A DNA stretch of 64,000 bases from Excoecaria cochinchinensis (GCA_947683425.1 CANTUQ010000004.1:11880001-11944000); one strand, 5' to 3'. Counted from the stretch's first letter, positions 34,566 through 46,549 are shown. A program made the numbers and translations. The notes: generated by a model not told the origin, from the letters alone.

Positions 34566-37500
34566 TGTCAAAGCTATTATTTAATCCACTAACTTATTTG
34601 TAGATTTAACATCGTTATTATCTTAACTTTACATATAACTTCTATTAACAATACTTCATTAAATATCTATCGATACTATTTTACATTTAATTTCCTTATT
34701 ACCATGCCTAACAGTGCTATTTTTACACCGGTACCTGAATTACTCACATTGTTAATTTATCATCATCTCAATAATTATCATTTCACTATTAACTTTCAAC
34801 ATTTAATGGCAGTTCTACTTTCTTTCATGTCTTTAGTTCCATTTTCTTAGGTGACCCCATTACTTAATTCTACATGTACAATATTATAAAAAAATATTAA
34901 TTATCATATTTTATACTTTAGATAATTAACCCAATCTATAATACTTGTAACAGTTTTATAACAATGTCTTTTACATATTTCTATTACACACTCTAAATTC
35001 ATTGTGACTTGATTATGAAATTCACAGTATTTAGTTAAATTTACCTGACAAATTATTATTTATCTTAATTACATTATCTTATCTTCAATTTAATATTACG
35101 GATTTAAATTAACATCTCAGTTATTTCCGATCAGTAATAATAATCCTTTACTAGTCTAAAGACATTTCTATTTTTTTTTATTAATGCTAATATTACTCAT
35201 CTATTTTTCTTACATTTAATTTTTTTGCTATTTCCATGATATTAGCTTTAACAGTAATATTTCTATTAATATTAATACAAATATCATTGTTTTCTCTATT
35301 GTCAATTGGTTATACATTTAACATTAAAATTTACCTATCAGTTATCATTGAAATCCCTTAATTTCCTCGTTATTGACAAATTTACATTTAAGTTCCTAGA
35401 TTTCCACTAATTTACAGTATTACCCTTTTACTTTTCACTTATTTACAATAATGCTATTAGTTAACTTATTATTATCCTTATTCATTATCCATCATGCAAT
35501 AATATTCCTAATGTAAATTAAATCAATCATTTAAGGACATATACATTTATAGCACACATAAAATTACATATTTGCATTTAGGTCCCTTAACTATGGTATA
35601 ATTGCAATTAGGTCCTCATATTATATCATATTTACATCTAGGTCATTTAACTATGCCATATCTACACTTAGGTCCTTTAACTAATGTTAAATTATGATTT
35701 TACCCCTAACTTTCTCATATTTACAATTATGCCACCAAATTAATTTATCAATTTAAAAAAAATATAATTTAGCCCCTAAACATGGCAAAATTACAATTAG
35801 GTCCTCAAACTTTACCAAAATTATAAAAATGCCACTAATTCATCTTATTTACCTTCTTAAACATTATTTTATTATCTAAAATATTCAAATTATGCTATCA
35901 TTATTTTCCTCAATCATGTCTCCATAAATAATTTAATTAAATATCAAATTAAAATTCTAATTCACTTTGAATTCTAATCCAATTTAAGTTCTAATCCAAA
36001 TAGACTTCCAATCCAATTAGAGTTCTATTCCAAGTTGACTTCTAATTCATTTAGAATTCAAATCCAAATTGACTGCTAATTAATTTAGAATTCTAATCCC
36101 AATTGACTTCTAATTCATTTAGATCAAGGTCCTTCGATTTCATTCAAATTACAATATTACCTTTCTTGTTTACCTTAATTACAGTCATGCCACTAATTTG
36201 GCTCATTAACTTATTCAACTTCTTATTTAACATACAAATTACCATTAGATTCTTAGAATATCATTCTCATGCAAAATTACATTTTAGTCCCCACAGAGTG
36301 ACAATTAACCAATCAATTACATCTTTATCCTTATTAATCTTTTTATGGTCAAAATTACCATTATGCCCTCAAAACTTTTTTATTTATTTATTCCAATTAT
36401 GTCCATTTTTCACACAAATATCATTTTAATCACAAATCAACCATATCAAGCTTACTTTTCCCATTTGCGCCTATATAAAATAGGCAGACATCTATGATCA
36501 GGATAAACGAGACGTGAGCCCCAAAGGCTCATAAACATACTAGAGGGACCCCGAAGGACCAACCCTGTCTTTATTAGAGGGACCCCGAAGGACCACCCCT
36601 ATCATTACTAGAGGGACCCCGAAGGACCACCCCTTTCTTTACTAGAGGGACCCCGAAGGACCACCCCTGTCTTTAATTACAGATAACAGAAATATAGATC
36701 AATACTGTATTAAGACAGAACAATATAGAATAGGGCCATCATTGGCCTATAGTAAGTGAGGCGCCATGCTCACACCCACGGTCTTATGTCCCTATATCCT
36801 GAACTAGACTAGACTACTGGATTACTACATAGGGCATCAAATTTCCACTTTTCACATTTTTAAGTTACTAGTCATACTTTTCATGGAATTTTATCATTTT
36901 ATTCCACTCTTTTCCATACAATTCGATCATTATACATTTAATTTTCCTCCATGTGTTATCTCTTGCCATAAGACTCATGAAATCATCATGGTACATATGG
37001 ATACACATATACATACCATTTGGCCATGATGTTAATATTTTACTATTAATTATTTTCAATACTTTTAACATTTATTTAGGTGATTTACATGCCAAATATC
37101 ATAGCCATGCCATTATTTCACATCAAAACAAATCAAAATCACATTTTTAAATGTATATTCAATTCGGCCAACATGTACATCATCCATCATGTGAATTTTT
37201 CTTTCTCTAATTCATTCCATTAGCTAGATTACATGTTAATTTATCTAGTTATACCATTAAATCACATTAAAACACACACAAAAATCTCATTTTTACATAC
37301 ATATACCATTCAGCCTACATGTTATCCATTGTATATATTTTATTTCTTTTTATTTTATTCATTTAAAATCTCAATTTTTACCTTCCTATGTATGACTATA
37401 TGGTTTGATTCAATTAAACATGCATGTTTCACATACTTTATGTTCAAACATAATTAGAAATCATGCTTTTAACATGGAAAAAGAAGGATATTGTATCCAC

Positions 37501-37792
37501 AAACCATATTTTCTTGTTATCCACAACGTAAACATCATTTCCTTGCCTTAAATCCTTAAAACACCATCTCTTTCCTTATATTCCTTAAGTGACTGAATAG
37601 AAACATCAAATAAATCACTATAAAGTTGCTTCATTTATCCTATATAATTACATAAACATACTCTAGACATCCTAAAATACCTATTTTAATCTTTAAACCA
37701 ATTTAAAAATATCAACTTTACATACCTCAACTTGACACATAAACTTTTCCAATTATTTTCTTCAACTTATAGCACTCCAAATGGACTACAAC
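34566..37792 (-). mobile_element. Long LTR, family C copy 3 (minus), 5' part
   Basis: It continues copy 3 beyond D1 (34561-34565 is the second TSD copy). It aligns in reverse to 29045-31150, for example CATTTGGAGTGCTATAAGT on the minus strand at ~37780. It is cut at 37792 by the start of LTR D2 and lacks its ~0.9-kb 5' end. Present pieces total ~4.1 kb, so the intact LTR would be near 5 kb. Confidence 0.65.
36539..36674 (-). repeat. 34-bp tandem repeat, 4 units
   Basis: Units at 36539, 36573, 36607 and 36641, all 34 bp, plus-strand core TAGAGGGACCCCGAAGGACC. They differ at only a few bases near the unit ends. The plus copy of the LTR (~30430) has one related unit, so this is a local amplification in copy 3. 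Confidence 0.9.
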
Positions 37793-38870
37793 TGTCACAC
37801 CCCGTTTGCCCCCTAGTAGAATGAGCCATATATGTGAGTATGTATTTGTATGTGTTTGGCATATCATAAGTGCATTTTGAGAACATTGCATGTTTTGTGG
37901 GTTTATTCCGGTGTGGGTGTGCATATAGAAATAAGGTGTGCATAAGTGGAGTTGTGATTATATGCATGTGAGCATAGCATAGTGTGTGTGTTAGATGAGA
38001 GAGCATTGTGTGTGTTGCTCATACATGTGTAGGGTGTATTATTAGAGTGTTTCATTGTGTGTGTGTGACATGTGCATCTAGTGTGTGAGTGATTAATGCC
38101 CTCTACTAAGATGTTGACAAGTGTAAAGGGGAAGAAAAAAAAGGAAAGAGATAGAGAAAAGGGGAAAACTCAGATTTCTAAACCCATTTCCCGTTCTCCA
38201 ATCTCCTTCCCTGTTTTTCTTCCTCTTTGCTCTTCTCTAAGTGATTTGCTTGGATTCAAGTTGGTGGGGTGGGGATTAATTACTCCTTGTGTTTGATTGG
38301 TAAGCTTTATGCTTTTGGTTTTGCTTTTGTTCAAGTTCTTCTTATCCCTTGCTTTTTCTGGTTTTGGGTTGAAGTTAGGGTTTTGAGTTTGTGTATTTTT
38401 GTGGTTTGTTGCTTAACTGAGCCTCCAAGAGATCCTAAAGGCAAGGAAGTTGCTGGATCTAGTGGAACCAAGTGATAGAGCTTCTAATTTTGAGGTTTGG
38501 GAATTTGTGCTATTTGAATTATTGGCATATTTAATTAAATAAAATTCATGAAATTTTGATGTTCTTGATGCTTTTTTTAGTTTTTATGTTATGGGTTTTG
38601 CTTTTCTTTGTCTATTAAACCTTGATTGTGAATTTTGGAATCATTTATGAGATTGATGGATATGTGACGTGAATAGTGATGCTATTGATTGTGTAAATTG
38701 ACGTAGTTCCTTGAATTCATGAGTAGAATTCGTTTGTGGCATGATTTTGATGATGGATTTTGGTTGGATTTAAAGTTTGAGTCATTATATCATGGTTTGA
38801 GTGAGGAATTTTAGTGTTGGGTTGAAAAATTTGGAGTTTTGGCTCGACAGTGTGGAATCTGGGCATGGGT

Positions 38871-39304
38871 CACGGTGACAACCAATTTGGTTGTGACCGT
38901 GAGGTGCCCAGATTTTGCTTCTGTTCTGGGTTTTGGGTACGTCACGGTGACAACCATTTTGGTTGTGACCGTGATGTACCCAAACTTTTGCTTCTGTTTG
39001 GCTTCTTTGGTACATCACGGTGACAACCATTTTGGTTGTGACCGTGAGGTACCCAGAACTTCAATTCTGTTTTGGTTTAGGGATATGTCACGGTGATAAC
39101 CATTTTGGTTTTGACTGTGAGATGTCCAGCTTTTGGGTTCTGTTGATTTTATTGGTACGTCACGGTAACAACCAGTTTAGTTGTGACCGTGAGGTACCCC
39201 TTATCATCATTCTGCCGAGAGCTTTGGTATGTCACCGTGACAACATATTTTGTTGTGACCGTGACCTACCTGTCACGGTGACAACTAATTTGGTTGTGAC
39301 CGTG
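38871..39304. repeat. Palindrome cassette of LTR D2 (seven 31-nt inverted repeats)
   Basis: 31-nt units start at 38871, 38943, 39016, 39089, 39161, 39233 and 39274. The left arm CACGGTGACAACC pairs with the right arm GGTTGTGACCGTG around a short AT-rich loop. Spacing is 72-73 bp except the last (41). Most units extend outward with GGTAC/GTACC-like bases. A single G-G mismatch sits at the same place in nearly all units. Confidence 0.9.
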
Positions 39305-39994
39305 ACCTACCCTATTTTTGCAATAAAATCCTATTTTCTTCTCACGTTTTAGAAATGTTACACTATTGATTTTAGCATTCAATATCACTTATTATGAGCC
39401 ATAATTATGCATGTACTGTTCTATTTAAAGTATATGAATTCTATATTTGTGATAATTAAAATGTGGATGTTAGTTGTATGATTTTACCCTGCAGGAGTCA
39501 GTCTAGTGGATAGTTTGGCATGCCTAATAGAGTCTGTTAGCCGCATCCCTTTATTTAGTTTAGACCTCGATCAGGTCCCCACTTGGTTCCTCGTGAACCC
39601 CTTTGTGTTCGGATCTTCTTTAAGGTCCCTATTGAAAATGTTTTATGGAAATTAAAAGTAAAAATTGATTTCCCTATTCATACCCGTAAGGTACTATTTA
39701 AAATCGGCTCGTACCCATAAATTACTGTTTTTTCACTCGTTGTCCACTACTTTGAGTCAGCAGGCACTCTGTCTTTTTGAATTGCTTTGTTAAGTATGAA
39801 ATTATATTATCCAAATATGCTTATTTATGAGATGTTATGAAGGCAGTGGTATTTTATCGAAGGTATGACTTTATATGTTTACATGTTATGTTCATACTCT
39901 TGTTTAATGCGTATTTCTGAGTATGCCATCTGTATGTGTTTGCCTTGACGACCGTTGTGAATGGTTGTCCTTATGCTATATGTGTGTTTCCCTA

Positions 39995-40013
39995 CTAAGC
40001 GTTTATCGCTTAG
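39995..40013 (+). repeat. Conserved LTR hairpin (D2)
   Basis: CTAAGCGTTTATCGCTTAG, identical to D1, starting 445 bp before the LTR end. Confidence 0.75.
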
Positions 40014-40445
40014 CACGATGTGTTTACCCGTGCAGGTACGGCAGGAGTTTGCTAGGGATAGTCGCAGCCATCGGAGTCAACATAGCTGGGTCTTTAGTGT
40101 AGGGCCAAATTTTATATCTCGATGATTCTTTTTGTATAGAACTCTCTGAAGTCAGTTTTGTAATAGCTTCTGCATATGTATATGTATATTTTTTGTTATG
40201 TAATTATCCTTTGTATCCTTGGGTTGATCAAACAGTAATGTAATGATTTCCGTTACATTAATGCATGATCAACTTATTTTATAATCGGTTTCGCAAAGTT
40301 TTAATTTACCCTGTATTTCGGTATGTATGTTTATGTATGGATGTATGTATATTCTGTATCTGTGTGATGGCACCTCTACTCATACGGCATCTCACTCCTT
40401 ATCGGATGGGATCGCTTAAGTACGGGTAAAGGGTGTTACAAGTTG

Positions 40446-40457
40446 TGGTATCAGAGC
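40446..40457 (+). promoter_or_regulatory. Primer-binding site, tRNA-iMet type
   Basis: TGGTATCAGAGC five bases after the D2 LTR, complementary to the 3' end of initiator methionine tRNA. Confidence 0.85.
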
Positions 40458-40560
40458 CTAGGTTTAGGCATTTCTGGGTGATTGCTTATGTGATGTTATG
40501 TCTAGATGTGTCTATGTCTAGGGCTGTGTTGGCTGATGTGGCTGTCGTCTTGTTTGTTAG

Positions 40561-41577
40561 ATGGATTCTGATTCTGCTCGCGGTGCGCTTGAGGAATCCG
40601 CTGAAAGTGTGAATCCTCCAACTGCAGATCCGTACGTTTCTATTTCTGTGTTTGCTCAACGTGCTAGGGTCCAGCCCGAGGCCGCTGCCATGCCTTTTAA
40701 GGCGATGTTCAGATTGCATCAGGACACGGCTCGGGTTTTGGAAAGGGTGACTACCCCTAAAGCTCCGATAGAGAGTTTAAGATGAGCTGGTGTTGAGGAC
40801 TTTTATGGGACAGGGCTAGATGAGTCAGAGTTAGCTGAAAAGTGGCTTGACAAAGTAAAGAGAGCTTTAAAGGAAGTCAGGTGTCCTCCCGATCAGCAAG
40901 CTGAATGTGCTGTGGTATTGTTTTAGGGGTCTGCTTATGAATGGTGGGAGTTGGTATATAGGCAACCTCAGATGCCTGATCCGGTTACATGGGAATTATT
41001 TGTGGAGGAGTTCGAAAAAAAGTATGTGACTCAGGCATATAGGGATGCAAGATGGGCACAGTTTCTGAGTTTGAAGCAGAGGGCCATGTCAGTTTCAGAT
41101 TATGAGAAAGAGTTTAATCGGCTGTCTCGCTATGCTCCACGTGGGATTATGACAGATGATTTCAGATGCAAGCATTTTGAAACGGGGTTGAACGAGTCTT
41201 TAAAGATTGCTTTGATTTCTTTGATGTGTATGCATGGGGTAAGTTATTATCAGATTGCAGACGCTGCCATGAGGGCGGAGAAGACGGAATCATTGCTTAG
41301 GGAGAGAGCTCAGCGAAGGAACTTTGCACGGGGTGGTTCTTCCCCATCTTCGGGTAAGAGATCTAGGAACCCGCAAGATGAGCCATCAACTGGTTCGGCT
41401 ACTAGAGGTAGAAGGCAAGGTTCAGCAGCGGTATCTGGTTCTGGCAGAGGTGGTAGATCAGATGCTACACCTGTTTGTGCTCATTGCAACAAGGCTCACC
41501 GGGGTGAGTGTAGGTGGCTCACGGGTGGGTGCTTTAAATGTGGAAGCACCGAGCACCATTTGGCAAATTGTCCATAG
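40561..41577 (+). pseudogene. del/Tekay gag (family D element)
   Basis: Capsid precursor of a chromovirus-type element. The start MDSDSARG follows the primer site by ~100 bp. The capsid domain includes WWELVYRQPQMPDP, FEKKYVTQAYRDARWAQFL, YEKEFNRLSRYAP and FETGLNESL. Two zinc knuckles follow a Gly/Ser/Arg-rich hinge: CAHCNKAHRGEC and CFKCGSTEHHLANC. In-frame stops are TGA 40783-40785, TAG 40924-40926 and TAG 41575-41577, with no frameshift. All can arise from CGA or CAG by C-to-T change. Confidence 0.9.
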
Positions 41578-41946
41578 ATGAGCGAGGATTCGCGTCCTCA
41601 GAGAGGGGCTAGTGGAGTTGCATCTAATGCTACTCAGGCTGCCCGTGCTAGGGGCCGGGGTAGAGGTCGAGGCGGTCGACCAAGAGAGGGAGCTATTTCT
41701 GAGACGATTGAGCATCCTCCACCAGTTGCAGCCAGAGCTTATGCAGTGAGAGCCAGAGAGGAGCAGGATGCCCCTAATGTGATTGCTAGTAAGTTCCTAC
41801 TCCATGACACTGAATTATATGCTCTAATAGATCCTAGTTCCACACACTCATATTTGTGCACCCATAAGATTGTTGATAAGTTGCATGTGGTAGATCAGTT
41901 AGACTATGAGATATGTGTGACCAATCCATTAGGGCATAGTGTCAAT
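41578..41946 (+). pseudogene. del/Tekay gag-protease linker and protease start, truncated
   Basis: Same frame as gag. A Gly/Arg-rich linker (RGRGRGRGGRPREG) leads into the protease with LYALIDPSSTHSYL, the usual catalytic site being D-x-G-S/A. Here the glycine is Ser, as also in the element at 63270. Sequence ends after NPLGHSVN, where an unrelated minus-strand LTR piece begins. RT, RNase H and integrase are missing. Confidence 0.8.
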
Positions 41947-42537
41947 TTTCCCTTGCCTTTTCTTCCTTCTTCAGGTGCTTGTAAATAGATAAAACAATAC
42001 TCCATTAACCCATGAACATAACCTCAAAAACCCATTCAATCTCGTGTAAGGAGAAGAAAAGAAGAACCCAATGAACTTACAGCCACTTACTTCTTGAAAT
42101 CTCTTGAATACTCAAAACCCTAGCCAAGCAATGAATGAACACACATGCAAATGGGGAAAGAATAGAAAATGGAGAGGGAAAGAGTGGCTAACATGAGAGA
42201 GATCAAGAGAGAAAGAGAGTGAAATCTGATGGCTTCTTTAGGAAGTTAAAAAATTTATGAAACCCTCGTTTCTCTCTCCCACATGCACTCACTCACTTCT
42301 CCACTTGGCACACATGCATTAGTTCACTTATTCCATAAATAACACTTTTACCATCTGCTCCTTGCACAACTCTTTATGTCCTTACAAATTACCAATTGGT
42401 CTCTAAAAGAAAATTCTATCATTTAATACTTTTAATCCTTTGCAATTAAGTCCTCATTTCCTTGTAAAATTACTCAATTGTCCTTAATAAATCCAAATAA
42501 CATGAAATTTCTACTAGGCCATATTTGGGATGTGACA
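41947..42537 (-). mobile_element. Minus-strand LTR 5' fragment
   Basis: On the minus strand it starts TGTCACATCCCAAATATGGC at 42537 and runs for ~590 bp through AT-rich sequence to a polypyrimidine/purine leader. It abuts the family B LTR tail at 42538 and the D protease at 41946. Its 3' part is gone and I found no TSD. Confidence 0.6.
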
Positions 42538-42613
42538 GTATGTATATGTACATATATACGTAAGTGTCCGCATGAGGCCCCTATATCCTTCTAGGGGGTG
42601 TGGGGGTGTTACA
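42538..42613 (+). repeat. Family B LTR B0, last 76 bp
   Basis: Matches 46456-46531 and ends GGGGGTGTTACA. It is the surviving tail of the 5' LTR of array unit 1. Confidence 0.8.
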
Positions 42614-42619
42614 TTTTTA

Positions 42620-42631
42620 TGGTATTAGAGC
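42620..42631 (+). promoter_or_regulatory. Primer-binding site of unit 1, mutated
   Basis: TGGTATTAGAGC, one C-to-T change from the initiator tRNA site kept in units 2 and 3. Confidence 0.75.
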
Positions 42632-42737
42632 ATAGGTCAGATGTTCTGGTCTATAAGATATGGAATATAGATTAAATGTCAGAGTCTGTTTAGAGTTGTG
42701 GCCTAATGCAGATGTTGTTCTATTTTGTAGAGTGTAG

Positions 42738-43918
42738 ATGGAGTCCGACCCGAGTGAGAATGTTGGAGAGACTACAGGTAGTGTGAATCCGGTTTGTGTG
42801 GATCCACATATACGGGCACAAGATAGAGAGGAAAGAGCTGGAGCTACTCAGGACCACCCAGAGCTGATGCAAGTGTTGGTATAGATTCTAGATAGGTTGA
42901 TAGCTCCAAAGACACCATCGAATTTGATAAGAAAGAGAGGAGATGAGGAGTTCCATGGGATATCATTGGATTAATATGAGATAGCAGAGTTTTGGTTGGA
43001 GAGAATAGGAAGAATTTTACAAGAAATTAATTGCCCACAGAATAAGAAAGTAGCTTGCACCGTGTCATTGCTACAGGGTGCAGCATATGACTAGTGAAAG
43101 TTAGTGTTGAGGAATCCTCAGAGGCCAATGGAATTAACATGGGATTTCTTTGTCCATGAGTTCAAATAAAAATTTGTAACCAAAGCTTACCGAGATGCCA
43201 AATGGAAAGAATTTGTGACTTTTAAGCAAAAGAATATTACTGTTGGGGAAGATGAAAAAGAGTTTACTCGTTTGAGTAAATATGTACCGAAAGGTATGTT
43301 AACTGAGGATTTTAGGTGTCGCCAGTTTGAAGATGAATTGAGATAGAGCCTTCGGGGACCCCTGTCTGCTATGGTTGCTTTGAAACCAGTGGATTATTAT
43401 CGATTGGTGTTGGCGGCGATAAAATTAGAGGAATCTGAATTGTTGAAACAGAAAATAGAGCAAAAGAGAAGGTTTCCAAGAGAAGATGAGAGTACTGGTA
43501 AAAGAGCTGGAGGGGTTAGAAGAGGGAAAGATGAACAAGATTAAGCGTTTGTGCCAACTTCGGTTGGGATTGTAAGGCCACCAGCTAGTAGATGAAGTGT
43601 AGCACCAGAGTGTGTACACTGTGGAAGGCGTCATTGGGGTGAGTGTAGGAAACTCACCGGAGCTTGCTTTAGATGTGGTAGCGCGGAGCATCTCCTTACC
43701 CAGTGTCCTAAGTTAAAGGAAATTTGGCATCACAAGCAAGCAAAGATAAAGGAAATGTTTCTGGAAATGTTAGAAGTGTGAGAGGAAGAAGTAGAGCTGA
43801 AAGACCACCATTGGAAACGGTTGAGAGGCCATTCCCTACTGAAGATCAGCCACGGGTATATGCAATGACTTCGAAAGATGTAGAGGCACTGATTGGATCT
43901 CCTGGTAAGTCTTCTTAA
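42738..43918 (+). pseudogene. Family B gag, unit 1 (gag-only element)
   Basis: Starts MESDPSENVGETTGSVNP. The capsid region has FWLERIGRILQEI, WDFFVHEF, FTRLSKYVPKGMLTEDFRCR. Zinc knuckles CVHCGRRHWGEC and CFRCGSAEHLLTQC follow. Many stops occur, including TAG at the first Trp of the conserved AYxWW site, shared with units 2 and 3. A 1-nt frame change after the knuckles leads to the linker ORF 43724-43918 (RGRSRAERPPLETVERPF), which stops at GSPGKSS just where protease should begin. No pol exists before the polypurine tract. Confidence 0.85.
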
Positions 43919-43986
43919 TGATTATTGCAGTATATAGTTTGAGTTATTTATCGGGTATCGGGGAAATTTCGAGGACGAAATTTCTT

Positions 43987-43997
43987 AAGGGGGAGAG
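43987..43997 (+). promoter_or_regulatory. Polypurine tract, unit 1
   Basis: AAGGGGGAGAG after ATTTCGAGGACGAAATTTCT and three bases before LTR B1; the del/Tekay signature. Confidence 0.85.
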
Positions 43998-44890
43998 ATT
44001 TGTAACACCCCAAAATGGCCCTAAAAGATTTTAAGAATTTTGATGTGGGATTTTGACATTTGGTAATGTAGGAGGGCGAGTTGTGGCATGGGATGTTATG
44101 TGATTTTTTTCAAAATACATGTATGTATTAATATGAGACATAAGTATTAAAAGATATGAAAAGATATACATGCATTTATTTGGGTAAATGGTAATGATTA
44201 GAGTGGTAAATGTGGGATAAGCTTTGACCATCTGCTTCTCTCTTTTCTTCTCTCACGTTGGGTTAGCTTTGGCTTTTTGGTTTTCTTTCTTTTCCTTCGG
44301 TTTTCTACCATTCTCCTCTTCTTTCCATTTCTTTTGTTCCTCCTTCTTCTTTCTTGGTCTGTTTTGAGGGAATATACTTGGATTGATTTGAAGCGAGTAG
44401 ATAAAGGATTGAAATTGGTCTCCTAAGAAGGTAAGTGGTGCTGTTTAACTAGCATTGGTCTTCTTCTTCTCTTCCATTCCAGTTTTTGATTGAAAGTAAA
44501 GAGAAGAGTAACTCAAGTGCTTTGCATGGTTTTGGTTCAAGCTGTGGCCAAGAGAGTAGATAAAGGAAAAGAAAAATTTGGAGCCGAATAGAGCATAGAG
44601 TTCAAGCTTCCTAGAGGTAGGGATCATGTGCAATTTTATTATCTTTGCATGTGTTTACATGAAATACAGGATTAAATTGAGACATGATTACATAGAGATG
44701 TGCATGATGATCGTTAGTTAGCTCAACTTCTCTTTTAGAGTTTACTTGTTAGATGTTCATTTTGATTGGTTACAGTGTCTAACTAATTCTATTGATTGTG
44801 AAATTGAGGTGATAGGCATGATTGATTGAGTTGTGTATGGGTTTTATATGTTAAAAATATGGTTTTTCTAGAAAATCTGGGTCAGGAATG

Positions 44891-45384
44891 GTTTACACGG
44901 CGGTATGGAACACCATACCGGCGTGTAAACCAATTGTGGAATTGTTGCCTGTTCAGTCACACGACGGTAAGGGCGTTGCATACCGCCATGTGACTGGTCC
45001 GTGGACATCTTTTTTCCCTAGATTTCAGAGTGTGTTGCCTGATATGTGAGAGGAGGAGCACGAGATGTGCTCCATGAGCACAAGTCATGCTCAGTAAACA
45101 CGAGACGTGCTCAAGGAGCACGAATCGTGCTTGGCTCTGAGGCGTATCTTGCTTTGTTCTTCTATGTCTTATCTCCGATTCGTGAAGAGAAAGGAAGAGG
45201 GAGCACGAGACGTGCTCTAGGAGAGAGAGGGGGAGCACGAGTCGTGGTCAACTAGAGAAGGAAGGTGGGAGCATGAGACGTGCTCTAGGAGGAAGGAAGA
45301 ATGAGCACGAGTCATGCTCATGTCTTCTCCTTCCCTATTGCGTCGCTTTACACGGCGGTGAGGGATCCTCATACCGCCGTGTAA
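44891..45384. repeat. Palindrome cassette of LTR B1
   Basis: Two kinds of inverted repeat are nested. Outer ones: 44891-44930 (arms of ~18 nt, TTTACACG and GGTATGG), 44954-44996 and 45348-45384, all built on TTACACGGCGGT. Between them are at least seven imperfect GAGCACGAGTCGTGCTC words (45055-45325). A matching cassette is in B2 at about 48809-49313. Confidence 0.88.
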
Positions 45385-46092
45385 CATGCTTCTGTTTTGA
45401 ATTGTGGTTTTTGAATTGAGGTTTGACTATGTAGGGTTTTTGTATTACTATTTTGTCTCTGTCCCTTTAAAATCATCTTTCAAACCTCTTGCATGATAAA
45501 TACAAGTTAAATGAACATGATTAATAAAGATTGTTCATGAATTAAATGCCTCTGAATTTGATGAATGCACTTGAATTATAGTTCATGAATTGGTATCTGT
45601 GTATAGTGGATGTGAGTTGTTTATTGAGCCTGATTACTGTTATAGTGGATAGATAAGCATGCTTATAAAATGTTAGAGTACAACTGCTAGAGTTGGCCTT
45701 AATTGTACCCAGAGTTTTCAATACCTTGTGTATTCCATAGAGTTTGAGTTAATTCTCCATATGCAAGATACTGTAAACAATATCCAGAGTTTCCCGTATC
45801 CACCATGAAATGAATTCAGGCTTTTTAATATTGTATAGTGAACATGAAACAATTCAGAGGATTGTTTTGAATAATTGTTATAGTATATGAGTGTAATGTT
45901 TTAAGTACATGATAGTTTTTTTTATATAAGTATATGTTTACATGAATGTGGACACATGATTATTGTATATTTGAATAAATGATCTGTACAAGTGGGAAAG
46001 TTATATGCATGAATTATTTGATTATTGTTATGGGAATAGTGTAATTTATTTGTGACTTCGTAAAGAAGTCCTTTGCATTATTTTCATCCCCA

Positions 46093-46110
46093 CTAAGCGT
46101 TATCGCTTAG
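46093..46110 (+). repeat. Conserved LTR hairpin (B1)
   Basis: CTAAGCGTTATCGCTTAG then CACGGATATGTTTGTTTCCG, starting 438 bp before the LTR end. Confidence 0.75.
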
Positions 46111-46537
46111 CACGGATATGTTTGTTTCCGTGTAGGTTTACAGCTTTGGACTCAGTAAGAGCACGCATCTGCAGGTCAAGGCCACTAGGAGTTTTGTTTT
46201 GATCTCTTTTTGTATAAGATAGAAATAGAGTTTATGATGTTTTGAGTAACATCATTATGTAAATGTATATGTACAGAAATGAGTATAGTAATCACATGTA
46301 AATGTATATGTAAAGTTAAATGAAAACAGGTTGTAATATGAACATGTATAAAGATAAATAGGTATATATATATGTAGTTAATATGAAATACATGTTGGGC
46401 CCTAGTGTAGTATTATTCCTATATGGATGTCTATGATGCTATCGCTTCCGCTAGTATACGTATGTGTACATGTATACGTAAGTGTCCACGTGGGACCCCT
46501 ATATCCTTCCAGGGGGTGTGGGGGTTTTACATTTTAG

Positions 46538-46549
46538 TGGTATCAGAGC
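46538..46549 (+). promoter_or_regulatory. Primer-binding site, unit 2
   Basis: TGGTATCAGAGC, tRNA-iMet type, six bases after LTR B1. Confidence 0.85.

Larger units (their letters stand above)
37793..40440 (+). mobile_element. Family D 5' LTR (D2), 2648 bp
   Basis: Starts TGTCACACCCCGTTTGCCCC, ends AAGGGTGTTACA, and is followed by a tRNA-iMet primer site and gag. ACAAC (37788-37792) would be the TSD half; the other end is lost. It carries a seven-unit palindrome cassette (38871-39304), the GGCATGCCTAATAGAGTC block (~39515) and the hairpin (39995-40013). Confidence 0.88.
44001..46531 (+). mobile_element. Family B LTR B1, 2531 bp, shared by units 1 and 2
   Basis: Starts TGTAACACCCCAAAATGGCC and ends GGGGGTTTTACA. 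It is preceded by a polypurine tract and followed by a primer-binding site, so it acts as 3' LTR of unit 1 and 5' LTR of unit 2. It contains the palindrome cassette (44891-45384), an AAGCATGCTTAT block (~45655) and the hairpin (46093-46110). Confidence 0.93.

Noticed and set aside
36539..36674. CRISPR-like array of 34-bp repeats
   Set aside because: Repeats are directly adjacent without unique spacers and sit in a plant LTR.
38785..39352. ORFs with repeated HGHNQNGCHRDV-like peptide on one strand and a matching repeat on the other
   Set aside because: Products of the seven inverted repeats in LTR D2, open on both strands.
44957..45255. ORFs rich in HESCS/ARDVL repeats (also 48962-49348)
   Set aside because: They arise from the GAGCACGAGTCGTGCTC words in LTRs B1 and B2.
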